NCBI GenBank assembly: GCA_015222065.1
Contig: JADFUQ010000240.1
Location: 1-12,788, forward strand
DNA from: Bacteroidota bacterium
Lineage (GTDB): Bacteria; Bacteroidota; Bacteroidia; Bacteroidales; VadinHA17
Length of the DNA stretch: 12,788 nt
Reading direction: 5' to 3'
The position numbers and the translations under genes are program-made. Below, piece after piece: positions 6,930-12,788 of this stretch (within the stretch, counting starts at the first letter, position 1; every line of letters starts with the position of its first letter). The notes below the pieces were generated by a model that saw only the letters and a list, made by a program, of their open reading frames with translations, was not told the DNA's origin and ran no database searches.

Positions 6930-7255
6930 CCGTGAATAGTTTTTAAATCACAAAAGAATAGATTTTTCTCCCGATAAAATTACAAATATTTTCTATTCTA
7001 AAAATTCAATATTTGTTTTCTTTACTATTTTCTCAATTATCAGCTAATAATGATTAATAAGAGACCTGCATAAAATGTAAAGTTTTAATATTTATTGAGA
7101 CAACAGACATTGATATTTCAAAAGATACTATTGATGTAATATTTCATTTAAATCAATATTACAGGCAGGAATATCTAAAGTTTATTTTTTACTTTTACTT
7201 CAGGATTTTCCGGAAAAACTTTTTTTTGTTACATTTATGTTTAAATAGTAAATAT
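6930..7255. other. AT-rich divergent intergenic region, PorE-like side
   Basis: No gene is visible. The region must hold the promoter for the minus-strand PorE-like gene, but I find no exact TAnnTTTG box; TATTCTTTTG (minus, 6960-6951) is the nearest and lacks a well-spaced upstream TTTG. It contains the inverted repeat at 7130-7163 described separately. Confidence 0.55.
7130..7163. promoter_or_regulatory. Overlapping inverted repeats, possible operator or hairpin
   Basis: TGTAATATT (7135-7143) pairs exactly with AATATTACA (7155-7163). A second pair, ATTGAT (7130-7135) and ATCAAT (7152-7157), overlaps it, so two folds compete. The site lies in the divergent gap, about 200 bp from the PorE-like start and 320 bp from the Hpt start. 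Function is unknown, and AT-rich sequence makes chance symmetry plausible. Confidence 0.35.
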
Positions 7256-7457
7256 CCACCCTCTAAGAAGGTGGCTTTGAGTTGCCCCCATAGGGCGCTT
7301 TATTAATATAATCAAGGAATGATGGAAAAATGGAATAATGGAATGATGGGAAGAAAATGGATGACTATTATAAACATTCCAATATTCCAGTATTCCAGTA
7401 TTCCAACAATTTATATTATGTTTAACAAAAAAACATGACCACCATCAAAGAAGGTGG
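7256..7457. repeat. Composite element: two 19-bp palindromes bracketing an inverted pair of 8-bp arrays
   Basis: CCACCCTCTAAGAAGGTGG (7256-7274) and CCACCATCAAAGAAGGTGG (7439-7457) match at 17 of 19 positions. Each is a hairpin with a CCACC/GGTGG stem. Between them are four 8-bp units on the pattern TGGAATAA (7323-7354) and four units on the pattern ATTCCAGT (7376-7407), which are reverse complements of each other with a 21-bp spacer. A G/C-rich GCCC...GGGC mini-stem (7284-7296) follows the first palindrome. The layout resembles a REP/BIME-type cassette. No transposase is present. The second palindrome ends 28 bp before the Hpt start. Confidence 0.7.
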
Positions 7458-7485
7458 ATTTCTAAGACTGATTAAATAGAGTACT

Positions 7486-7836
7486 ATGAAGAAAAATCCT
7501 CAGATTGTTAATTTAACCTATCTTGAAGAAATGTCGGGGGGTAATAAGAAGATTATGAAAGAAATGATTAACATCTTTATTTCCCAGGTTTCTGAATTTG
7601 CCGAAGAAATGAAAGATTTAAATAATAAGAAGGAATATTTCAAGCTCGGTAACCTGGCACACAAAGCTAAATCATCAATATCAATAATGGGGATGGAAAA
7701 TCTGGCAAAAGAATTAAAAGAATTCGAAGTTCAGGCAAAGGAAGAGAAGGGTATTAACAAATATGAAGAATTTATCAATCATTTCAAACAGCTCTGTGAA
7801 CTGGCCATTGAGGAATTAAAAGAAATCAATAAATAA
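7486..7836 (+). CDS. Hpt domain phosphotransfer protein
   Basis: This 116-residue, mostly helical protein is a stand-alone histidine phosphotransfer (Hpt) domain, expected to pass phosphate between the receiver domain of a hybrid kinase and a response regulator in the cytoplasm. The key segment is LGNLAHKAKSSISIMGMENLAKELKEFE (from 54), with His59 as the phosphate carrier inside an H-x-x-K-S-S motif and the family Gly at 69. The N-terminal VNLTYLEEMSGGNKKIMKEMINIF is the usual first helix pair (LxxLxxxxGGDxxxxxEhhxxF pattern). There is no signal peptide or membrane segment. The start ATG follows an A-rich leader. The next gene on the same strand, 198 bp on, is a STAS protein. No kinase or receiver is in the window, so the partners are unknown. 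Confidence 0.88.
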   Translation: MKKNPQIVNLTYLEEMSGGNKKIMKEMINIFISQVSEFAEEMKDLNNKKEYFKLGNLAHKAKSSISIMGMENLAKELKEFEVQAKEEKGINKYEEFINHFKQLCELAIEELKEINK

Positions 7837-8034
7837 TGTAATTAAACAGTACTTAAAGTGAAGAAATGAGAAAATGAGAAGAAGTTGAAAGTGAACTAAA
7901 GTTGAAAGTGAACTAAAGTTGAGAAGAGAAAAAGTTATAACTTTAGGCATTTTAGACACTTTAGTCACTTCTTAATTTTATCATTCCAAACATAAAGCAC
8001 TGAATAGTTACTAAATAATAATAATCTATATACA
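7837..8034. repeat. Hpt-STAS gap with 17-bp tandem repeat and inverted copy
   Basis: The 17-bp unit GTTGAAAGTGAACTAAA is present twice without change (7884-7900, 7901-7917), followed by a third start, GTTGA. An inverted relative, ACTTTAGTCACTTCTT (7958-7973), matches the AAGTGAACTAAAGT part with one missing base. The gap could therefore fold in a transcript crossing both genes. No promoter consensus is visible upstream of the STAS gene. Confidence 0.75.
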
Positions 8035-8379
8035 ATGTTAAAAACTGAAAAAAAAGATGGTGTTATTGTCGTAAAATTCGATGATATTAAGAAATTTAAT
8101 GCTTTGATAACTGATCCGGTAAAAGATCAGCTTTCTGAATTTTTTGAAAAACCAAATACAAAACTGGTAATTGATCTTAAAGGAGTAGAATATATTGATA
8201 GTTCCGGTTTTGGAGTTTTTCTTTCAGTAATGAAAAGTGCTAACAATAATTATGGAGATTTACGATTTTGTAATATCTCAGACGAGGTAATGGAATTGTT
8301 TAAGCTATTGCAGTTACACAATATTTTCAAGATTCACCACACTGTGGATGAATGCATCAAGAGTTTTTCAGTTGAATAA
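8035..8379 (+). CDS. STAS domain protein, anti-anti-sigma factor (SpoIIAA/RsbV type)
   Basis: This 114-residue single STAS domain belongs to the anti-sigma factor antagonist family. Such proteins bind a serine kinase/anti-sigma partner when unphosphorylated and release it when phosphorylated. The decisive motif is LVIDLKGVEYIDSSGFGVFL (44-63), in which Ser57 of DSSG matches the phosphorylated serine of SpoIIAA. The N-terminal strand pair (DGVIVVKFDD) and the C-terminal helix region (DEVMELFKLLQLHNIFKIHHTVDECI) fit the fold over its full length. No RsbW-like kinase or PP2C phosphatase lies in the window. The neighbouring Hpt gene suggests that two-component and partner-switching signals may meet here, which is inference. 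A four-copy 8-bp array begins 13 bp after the stop. Confidence 0.92.
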   Translation: MLKTEKKDGVIVVKFDDIKKFNALITDPVKDQLSEFFEKPNTKLVIDLKGVEYIDSSGFGVFLSVMKSANNNYGDLRFCNISDEVMELFKLLQLHNIFKIHHTVDECIKSFSVE

Positions 8380-8392
8380 TAGGTTAAAGATC

Positions 8393-8424
8393 AAAAGTCG
8401 AAAAGTCAAAAAGTCGAAAAGTCG
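8393..8424. repeat. AAAAGTCG 8-bp tandem array (four copies)
   Basis: Four consecutive octamers: AAAAGTCG (8393-8400), AAAAGTCA (8401-8408), AAAAGTCG (8409-8416) and AAAAGTCG (8417-8424), then a decayed AAGTGTCA. The array begins 13 bp after the STAS stop codon. Confidence 0.88.
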
Positions 8425-8546
8425 AAGTGTCAATGAGTTGAAGCACATAAATAACGTATAACATTTAACTTATTAAGATTTATGTTCCAGTTATGTAGTG
8501 ATTCTATACTTTTTATTAGACAAAATATTGACAATATTCAAAAGAT

Positions 8547-8575
8547 TCGTGAAGCATGAGTCGTGAAGCACTTCA
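8547..8575. repeat. TCGTGAAGCA direct repeat, 14-bp period, with small hairpin
   Basis: TCGTGAAGCA occurs at 8547-8556 and 8561-8570. The second copy runs into TGAAG-CA-CTTCA (8564-8575), a short perfect stem. The 14-bp period is twice the 7-bp spacing seen in other arrays. Confidence 0.65.
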
Positions 8576-8611
8576 TAATTCATTGCTTTTTTTCTTCATA
8601 CTATATACTTT

Positions 8612-8719
8612 TTACTACCTACTTCTTACTTCTTCTTTGCTCCTTCGCCCCATTACCTTTCATCCTTCATCTTTCAACATTCAACCTTCATCGTTCATAG
8701 TTCCATTCATCCTTCATCG
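8612..8719. repeat. TTCATCC-type 7-bp array plus dispersed TTACTACCTACT copy
   Basis: TTACTACCTACT (8612-8623) repeats the 12-mer found at 2843-2854. It is followed by TTCATCC, TTCATCT, TTCAACA, TTCAACC, TTCATCG and TTCATAG in unbroken 7-bp steps (8659-8700). After a 5-bp interruption come TTCATCC and TTCATCG (8706-8719). The eight units vary mainly at positions 5-7 and keep TTCA constant. Confidence 0.85.
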
Positions 8720-9122
8720 TTCCAATCAGATCAATAGCAAAGCGATTGAGGGAATTAATAGAATCTTCGGCTGTTTGATTATTATGTAAATTCTTGGTAG
8801 TATTCTTTTAATTATTTATGTTTTTTTTTAATTGTTAAATTCCTTAATTTTAAAGTATTATTAATATCAAATCTTTTGGCCACCATTATTACATAAAAAA
8901 ATTATGTCAATTTTAATAGTAGTTTTTGTTTTAACAGGTCTATATAATACACGATGCAACAATGGTTTTGTTCGTATATGTACACATAATGTATCGGAAC
9001 CGTTCACATAGGAAACCGGCAGAAGTTATTCAATCTATTGTAACTATTTATTGATAAGGTAATTAATGTAATTGGCACAAAATATGAATAGTTATCTTTC
9101 ATACAAAGAATCTATTACCGGG

Positions 9123-10463
9123 ATGAAGTATTTAAATAAAAGAAGAATAAATAATATATTCCTGTTTTCATTGTTAGCATGCTTAAGTATATTTAGATGT
9201 ATTAATACATCATTATATGCACAGCAGCAGATACAGAATTTATCATTTGTCAATTCCACACAAAAATCTGTTTCATTTCCTTTCAAATTCATTAACAACC
9301 TTATTATTCTTCCTGTTGTGATAAATGATTCAGACACATTACAGTTTATCCTTGACACTGGTGTTAGTACATCTATTATGACAGAGCTTTCGATTGGCGA
9401 CAGTCTTTTATTAAACTACACCAGACAAATTAAAATACATGGATTAGGACAAGGTGAGCCTATTGATGCTCTGCATTCCTCCGGAAACAGTTTCAATGTT
9501 TCCAGCATACGTGGCACAAATCAGGACCTAATAATACTTCTGCAAAATGTTTTCAATTTATCTTCAGTATTTGGAACAAGGATACATGGACTCTTAGGAT
9601 ATAATATTTTTATGAATTTTATTGTCGAAATAGACTATTCCAAAAATATCATCTCATTCCATGATCCTAAAACATATAACTATAAAAAGGGATGGTGGAT
9701 TTTTCGAAGTGGTAGAAAAAATGAATCATTACCTCTCATAATCCACGAAACAAAACCATATATTCTGGCATATATTGTAATGAACAATGGTAGCAGAATT
9801 CCTGTAAAGCTTTTAGTTGATACAGGAGCAAGTCACTCTCTATGGCTTGATACTTTTTCTGATTCGCTAATAAAAGTACCGGAAGAAACCATTGAGGTTT
9901 TTCTGGGCAAGGGATTAAATGGAGATATTTTTGGGAAGCTTGGAAAAATCTCTGAAGTACAAATAGGCAATTTTGTTTTTTCAAATCCTATAGCAGCCTT
10001 TCCTGATTCAATATCAGCGGGACAATCAATGGGACTAGATTACAGAAATGGTACATTGGGAGCAGAATTACTGCGCCGGTTTAATGTAATCATCGATTAT
10101 CCAAATAAGAAAATCACATTAACGAAAAACAGTAACTTCAATGATCCATTTAAAGTAAACCGCAGCGGGATTGATATTGAAACCCCTATCCCTGAACTAC
10201 CATATTACGTGATAAGTCATGTTAGAAAAGGATCACCGGCAGAGAATGCCGGATTAAGAAGTGGAGATGAAATAAAATACATAAATAACAACCGCGCTTA
10301 CAATTTATCAATAAATGATATATATGAATTTTTCTGCCGAAAATCAGGAAAAAGAATTAAGCTGGGAATAATTCGAGATGAATATTATTTTTCAGTGGAT
10401 ATTTACCTAAAGGATTTTATTGCAACAAAAACATCTCCAAATAACAAAACCTGGCAGAAATGA
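9123..10463 (+). CDS. Secreted tandem retropepsin-like aspartyl protease with C-terminal PDZ domain
   Basis: From ATG 9123 the protein has 446 residues and begins with a classic signal peptide: KYLNKRR, a hydrophobic core at 11-24 and a likely cut near SLYA-Q (30-34). Upstream in-frame starts (TTG 9072, ATG 9084) would place extra polar residues before it, so 9123 is preferred. Two clan AA aspartyl protease-like units follow. The first has FILDTGVSTS (Asp78) and HGLLGYNIF (155-163). The second has LLVDTGASHS (Asp233) and GTLGAELLRRF (310-320). Both keep the DTG triad and the later hydrophobic-Gly strand. Residues of about 345-420 form a PDZ domain (YYVISHVRKGSPAENAGLRSGDEI), which usually binds peptide C-termini. 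The protein probably acts in the periplasm or at the surface. Substrates are unknown. It converges with the S9 peptidase gene, 49 bp apart. Confidence 0.85.
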   Translation: MKYLNKRRINNIFLFSLLACLSIFRCINTSLYAQQQIQNLSFVNSTQKSVSFPFKFINNLIILPVVINDSDTLQFILDTGVSTSIMTELSIGDSLLLNYTRQIKIHGLGQGEPIDALHSSGNSFNVSSIRGTNQDLIILLQNVFNLSSVFGTRIHGLLGYNIFMNFIVEIDYSKNIISFHDPKTYNYKKGWWIFRSGRKNESLPLIIHETKPYILAYIVMNNGSRIPVKLLVDTGASHSLWLDTFSDSLIKVPEETIEVFLGKGLNGDIFGKLGKISEVQIGNFVFSNPIAAFPDSISAGQSMGLDYRNGTLGAELLRRFNVIIDYPNKKITLTKNSNFNDPFKVNRSGIDIETPIPELPYYVISHVRKGSPAENAGLRSGDEIKYINNNRAYNLSINDIYEFFCRKSGKRIKLGIIRDEYYFSVDIYLKDFIATKTSPNNKTWQK

Positions 10464-10483
10464 GTTTAAAACAAAGATTTTCC

Positions 10484-10517
10484 TGTAATATCAATAAAAG
10501 TACTCATAAGTATTACA
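10484..10517. terminator. Weak inverted repeat between convergent genes
   Basis: TGTAATA (10484-10490) pairs with TATTACA (10511-10517), and TACT-CATA-AGTA (10501-10512) forms an inner stem. The site lies in the 49-bp convergent gap and overlaps the S9 peptidase stop codon. It is AT-rich with no strong T-tract, so bidirectional terminator activity is only a possibility. Confidence 0.3.
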
Positions 10518-12651
10518 AATTATCAATAAAATACCCTGACACTTTTCTCATAAGATGTACTCTGTCTGCTCCCCTTACATTATGAGGATGTCCAGGATAA
10601 ACAAAATAATCCATTTGTTTTTTATTATTCACACACTCCTGGACGAAAGCCAAACTATTTTGCCAAACTACCACGGGATCAATTGCTCCATGAATGATTA
10701 GAAGCTTACCTTTAAGGTTATCCACATAGTTTATTAGATTTGCCTGTTCATATCCATCAGGATTTTCCTGTGGAGTATCCATATATCTTTCTCCGTACAT
10801 AACCTCATAATATTTCCAGTCGATTACCGGTCCGCCTGCTACGGCAACTTTAAAAATTTCCGGATAATGTAATTTCAGATTAACAGTCATAAACCCCCCA
10901 TAACTCCAACCATGTATCCCAATTCGATTAGTATCAACATAGGGCAAAGACTTCAGAAACTCAACACCCTTCATTTGATCTTCCATTTCAAGTTTTCCTA
11001 ACTGACGATGAATACTACTTTCAAAATTAAAACCATGTCCAAGCGTACCACGATTATCCATAGTAAATCCAATAAAGCCTTTCTGTGCCATGTAGTGTTG
11101 CCACATTCTTGAACCTCCAAGCCACCGATTTGTAACTAGTTGGGAATGGGGGCCTCCATATACATAAATAATTACCGGATATTTGCGTGAAGGATCAAAG
11201 TCAACAGGTTTAATTAGTCTGTAATATAAATCTGTCTTACCATCACTACATTTTACTGAAGATATTGTAATCTCTCCAAGTTTATAGTTTTTATACGGAT
11301 TGTCAGCAGTAAGAAGATTTCTTATTACATTTCCTTCTACACTTAAAAGATTAATAATCCTTGGTTCATTAATATTTGAATAAGTATCTAATATATATTC
11401 CCCTGTTTTGCTAATTGCAGCATTATGTATGCCTTTATTAATGGTTAGCCTGATAACTTCCCGGGTCTCAAGATCAAGTTTATATACTTGTCTTTCAATA
11501 GGATTAGATTGAGCAGAAATAAAGTAAAGGAATTTACCTTCTTTATCAGTTCCCAGATTTTCGGTAACATCAAATTCTCCTCGTGTAAGTTGATTCAGTA
11601 ATCTACCATTTGTATTATACAGATAAAGATGATTATAACCATCACGTTTACTTTGCCAGATAAATTTCTTCTTATCATTTTCCAGGAATTCAATAGCATG
11701 AAGCGGTTCAACATACCTGGCATTACTCTCCTCAAAAAGTGTTTTAACAAATTTACCACTATTGGCATCATACTGGTTTAACTTCATTAAGTCTTGTCCT
11801 CTGTTTAATACAGCAATAAAAATATATTTTTCATCCGGCGACCAGACAATATTTGTAAGATATTGTTCTTTAGGTTTCCCTGTTTGAATCATTGTTTTCT
11901 TACCTGTTTCAAGATCATATATCCATAATGTCACTTCCTCACTTTTCATACCTGCCATTGGATATTTAATATTTTCAAGAGCAGCTATTCTGCCCGATAT
12001 ATTAACAAGGGGATAATCAGCAACCATGGTTTCATCCTTTCTATAATAGGCAAGAAATTTACCTCCCGGTGACCAGAAGGTGCCATTGGTTATTCCAAAT
12101 TCATTCCTATGTACAGTTTGCCCGGAGATAATTCCAGGATTATCTTCGTTAGTAACCTGGATTATCTTTCTATTTATACTAACAAATAGGTTATTACCAA
12201 TTGTATAAGCAAGAAAATTATTTGCTTCACATATATCGACATTATCTGCCCCCTCGGGATAATTAATTATCACATCAAATGATCCTGTTGAAATATTATA
12301 AATAAACAAGTTATTGTTTTCTATATATTCCAGCTGTTCAGAATTTTTCCAAAAGATCCTGGGAAATCTCTTAAGATTAATTGAATCATGATTTTTCAAA
12401 GCAATATTCATATCTGAAATATGCAGAAGTGAAACAATACTGTTATTTTCTACATTACCCTGAAATAAAGTATCGTTTTTAACAAAAGTAAACTTATCAA
12501 TTTCTCCCTGCCACTGAAGCTGATTAAGATTTTTGGGTGCAAATTTTGTTCTGGAGCCTAATACTGCATCCTCCAGAGTCAGAATATTTTGTGCAGAAGA
12601 TATATAACAAACTCCCAATATCAGCAATACAAATAATTTATTTTTTTTCAT
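10513..12651 (-). CDS. Secreted S9 family prolyl dipeptidyl/tripeptidyl peptidase (DPP IV type)
   Basis: This 712-residue serine peptidase should remove N-terminal di- or tripeptides after proline. A signal peptide (hydrophobic 6-19, cut at SSA-Q, 18-21) points to the periplasm or outer membrane. Residues of about 30-460 are the DPP IV N-terminal beta-propeller, including VHRNEFGI (180-187). Its Glu184 sits where family members anchor the substrate amino terminus. The C-terminal alpha/beta hydrolase domain shows IYVYGGPHSQ, GIHGWSYGGFMT (catalytic Ser583), HGAIDPVV (Asp658) and YPGHPHNVRG (His690). The YPxHxHNV ... DRVHL ending resembles Porphyromonas prolyl tripeptidyl peptidase as I recall it, so tripeptidyl activity is as likely as dipeptidyl. 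Length is normal for both. It appears monocistronic. A hairpin-rich repeat element lies in its upstream region. Confidence 0.93.
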   Translation of the reverse strand: MKKNKLFVLLILGVCYISSAQNILTLEDAVLGSRTKFAPKNLNQLQWQGEIDKFTFVKNDTLFQGNVENNSIVSLLHISDMNIALKNHDSINLKRFPRIFWKNSEQLEYIENNNLFIYNISTGSFDVIINYPEGADNVDICEANNFLAYTIGNNLFVSINRKIIQVTNEDNPGIISGQTVHRNEFGITNGTFWSPGGKFLAYYRKDETMVADYPLVNISGRIAALENIKYPMAGMKSEEVTLWIYDLETGKKTMIQTGKPKEQYLTNIVWSPDEKYIFIAVLNRGQDLMKLNQYDANSGKFVKTLFEESNARYVEPLHAIEFLENDKKKFIWQSKRDGYNHLYLYNTNGRLLNQLTRGEFDVTENLGTDKEGKFLYFISAQSNPIERQVYKLDLETREVIRLTINKGIHNAAISKTGEYILDTYSNINEPRIINLLSVEGNVIRNLLTADNPYKNYKLGEITISSVKCSDGKTDLYYRLIKPVDFDPSRKYPVIIYVYGGPHSQLVTNRWLGGSRMWQHYMAQKGFIGFTMDNRGTLGHGFNFESSIHRQLGKLEMEDQMKGVEFLKSLPYVDTNRIGIHGWSYGGFMTVNLKLHYPEIFKVAVAGGPVIDWKYYEVMYGERYMDTPQENPDGYEQANLINYVDNLKGKLLIIHGAIDPVVVWQNSLAFVQECVNNKKQMDYFVYPGHPHNVRGADRVHLMRKVSGYFIDNL

Positions 12652-12726
12652 CTTATCACATTTAAAATTGAATCCACTCCGAGAAGTAATTTTTTGCCAC
12701 CCCGGTACAGTCGTTCCCTGTTAAAT

Positions 12727-12784
12727 ATTGCCCGCCCTGTGTAATTGCGTTGCACCACTTCGTGGATTACACAGGGCAAGCAAT
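12727..12784. repeat. Long hairpin element at window end, REP-like
   Basis: ATTGCCCGCCCTGTGTAAT (12727-12745) and ATTACACAGGGCAAGCAAT (12766-12784) are inverted copies with 17 of 19 positions pairing. The 20-bp loop contains a second stem, CCAC-TTC-GTGG (12755-12765), placed directly against the right arm. G+C is far above the surrounding DNA. It lies about 75-130 bp upstream of the S9 peptidase start. Its full extent is unknown because the window stops at 12788. Confidence 0.75.
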
Positions 12785-12788
12785 TTCA

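Larger units (their letters stand above)
8380..9122. other. 743-bp gene-free region with several unrelated repeat arrays
   Basis: I find no credible gene on either strand. The stretch 8393-8720 is mostly short-period repeats, annotated separately. The remainder is very AT-rich and includes three small symmetric sites: AATATTG-A-CAATATT (8524-8538), ACATAA-N5-TTATGT (8891-8907) and TATGT-AC-ACATA (8977-8988). Any promoter for the aspartyl protease gene should lie in the last 200 bp, but no exact TAnnTTTG element is present. Confidence 0.6.

Noticed and set aside
6951..6986. TATTCTTTTG plus TTTG (minus strand) as a promoter for the PorE-like gene
   Set aside because: The -7 box needs an extra base between TA and TTTG and the spacing to the upstream TTTG is too long.
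7256..7457. CRISPR-like reading of the two 19-bp palindromes and the 8-bp arrays
   Set aside because: Only two copies of the longer repeat, no regular unique spacers and no cas genes.
8556..8789. Plus-strand 77-codon open frame starting MSREALHNS, hydrophobic N-terminus
   Set aside because: It is a translation of the short-period repeat arrays (TTCTTACTT, TTCATCC) and its composition follows the repeats; no homology or domain pattern is visible.
8688..8811. Minus-strand open stretch containing AEDSINSLNRFAIDLIGTMKDE, which looks protein-like
   Set aside because: About 40 codons with no early start codon, ending in the repeat array; it might be a gene remnant, but I cannot assign it to a family.
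8967..8997. TTTTG followed by TATATGTACACATAATGTAT as a promoter for the aspartyl protease gene
   Set aside because: A TTTG box is present, but nothing matching TAnnTTTG lies at the expected distance, so no promoter is called.
10489..10531. Direct repeat TATCAATAAAA (10489-10499 and 10521-10531) spanning the S9 peptidase stop
   Set aside because: The second copy is coding sequence for the conserved YFIDNL tail, so the match is probably chance in AT-rich DNA.

Overview
The window looks like chromosomal DNA from a Bacteroidota (Bacteroidetes) bacterium, probably of the Bacteroidales/Marinilabiliales type. It is AT-rich. Start codons have A-rich leaders rather than clear Shine-Dalgarno sites, and the one convincing promoter element is of the Bacteroidetes TAnnTTTG type. 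The gene content also fits: a serC-serA-DUF1015 cluster with the Bacteroidetes-type short SerA, a type IX secretion PorE-like TPR/propeller/OmpA protein, an S9 prolyl peptidase with a secretion signal, and an aspartyl protease-PDZ protein. This assignment is inference; no rRNA or other marker is present.

Positions 1-4730 hold one minus-strand run, in transcription order gcvT, comB, serC, serA and a DUF1015 gene cut by the window edge. It reads as a C1/serine metabolism operon. SerA and SerC convert 3-phosphoglycerate to phosphoserine. GcvT moves the glycine methylene carbon to tetrahydrofolate, linking glycine and serine. ComB is a 2-phosphosulfolactate phosphatase family protein. Only gcvT has a recognisable promoter element upstream. 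Positions 4887-6929 (minus) encode a secreted or envelope-anchored TPR/beta-propeller/CRD/OmpA protein.

After a 556-bp divergent gap, the plus strand carries a small Hpt phosphotransfer protein (7486-7836) and a STAS anti-anti-sigma protein (8035-8379). They look like two relay pieces of a signalling pathway whose kinase and phosphatase lie elsewhere. A 743-bp gene-free stretch follows, then a secreted tandem aspartyl protease with a PDZ domain (plus). It converges on a secreted S9 dipeptidyl/tripeptidyl peptidase (minus, 10513-12651). The window ends inside a hairpin-forming repeat element.

The most unusual feature lies between the genes. Most of the gaps carry short direct or inverted repeats, many with a 7- or 8-bp period and a different sequence in each gap. 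Two gaps (6930-7485 and 12652-12788) also hold palindromic elements resembling REP/BIME sequences. One array runs into the 3' end of comB and supplies its stop codon. I see no CRISPR array, phage gene, transposase, tRNA or rRNA, and no clear new multi-gene system.
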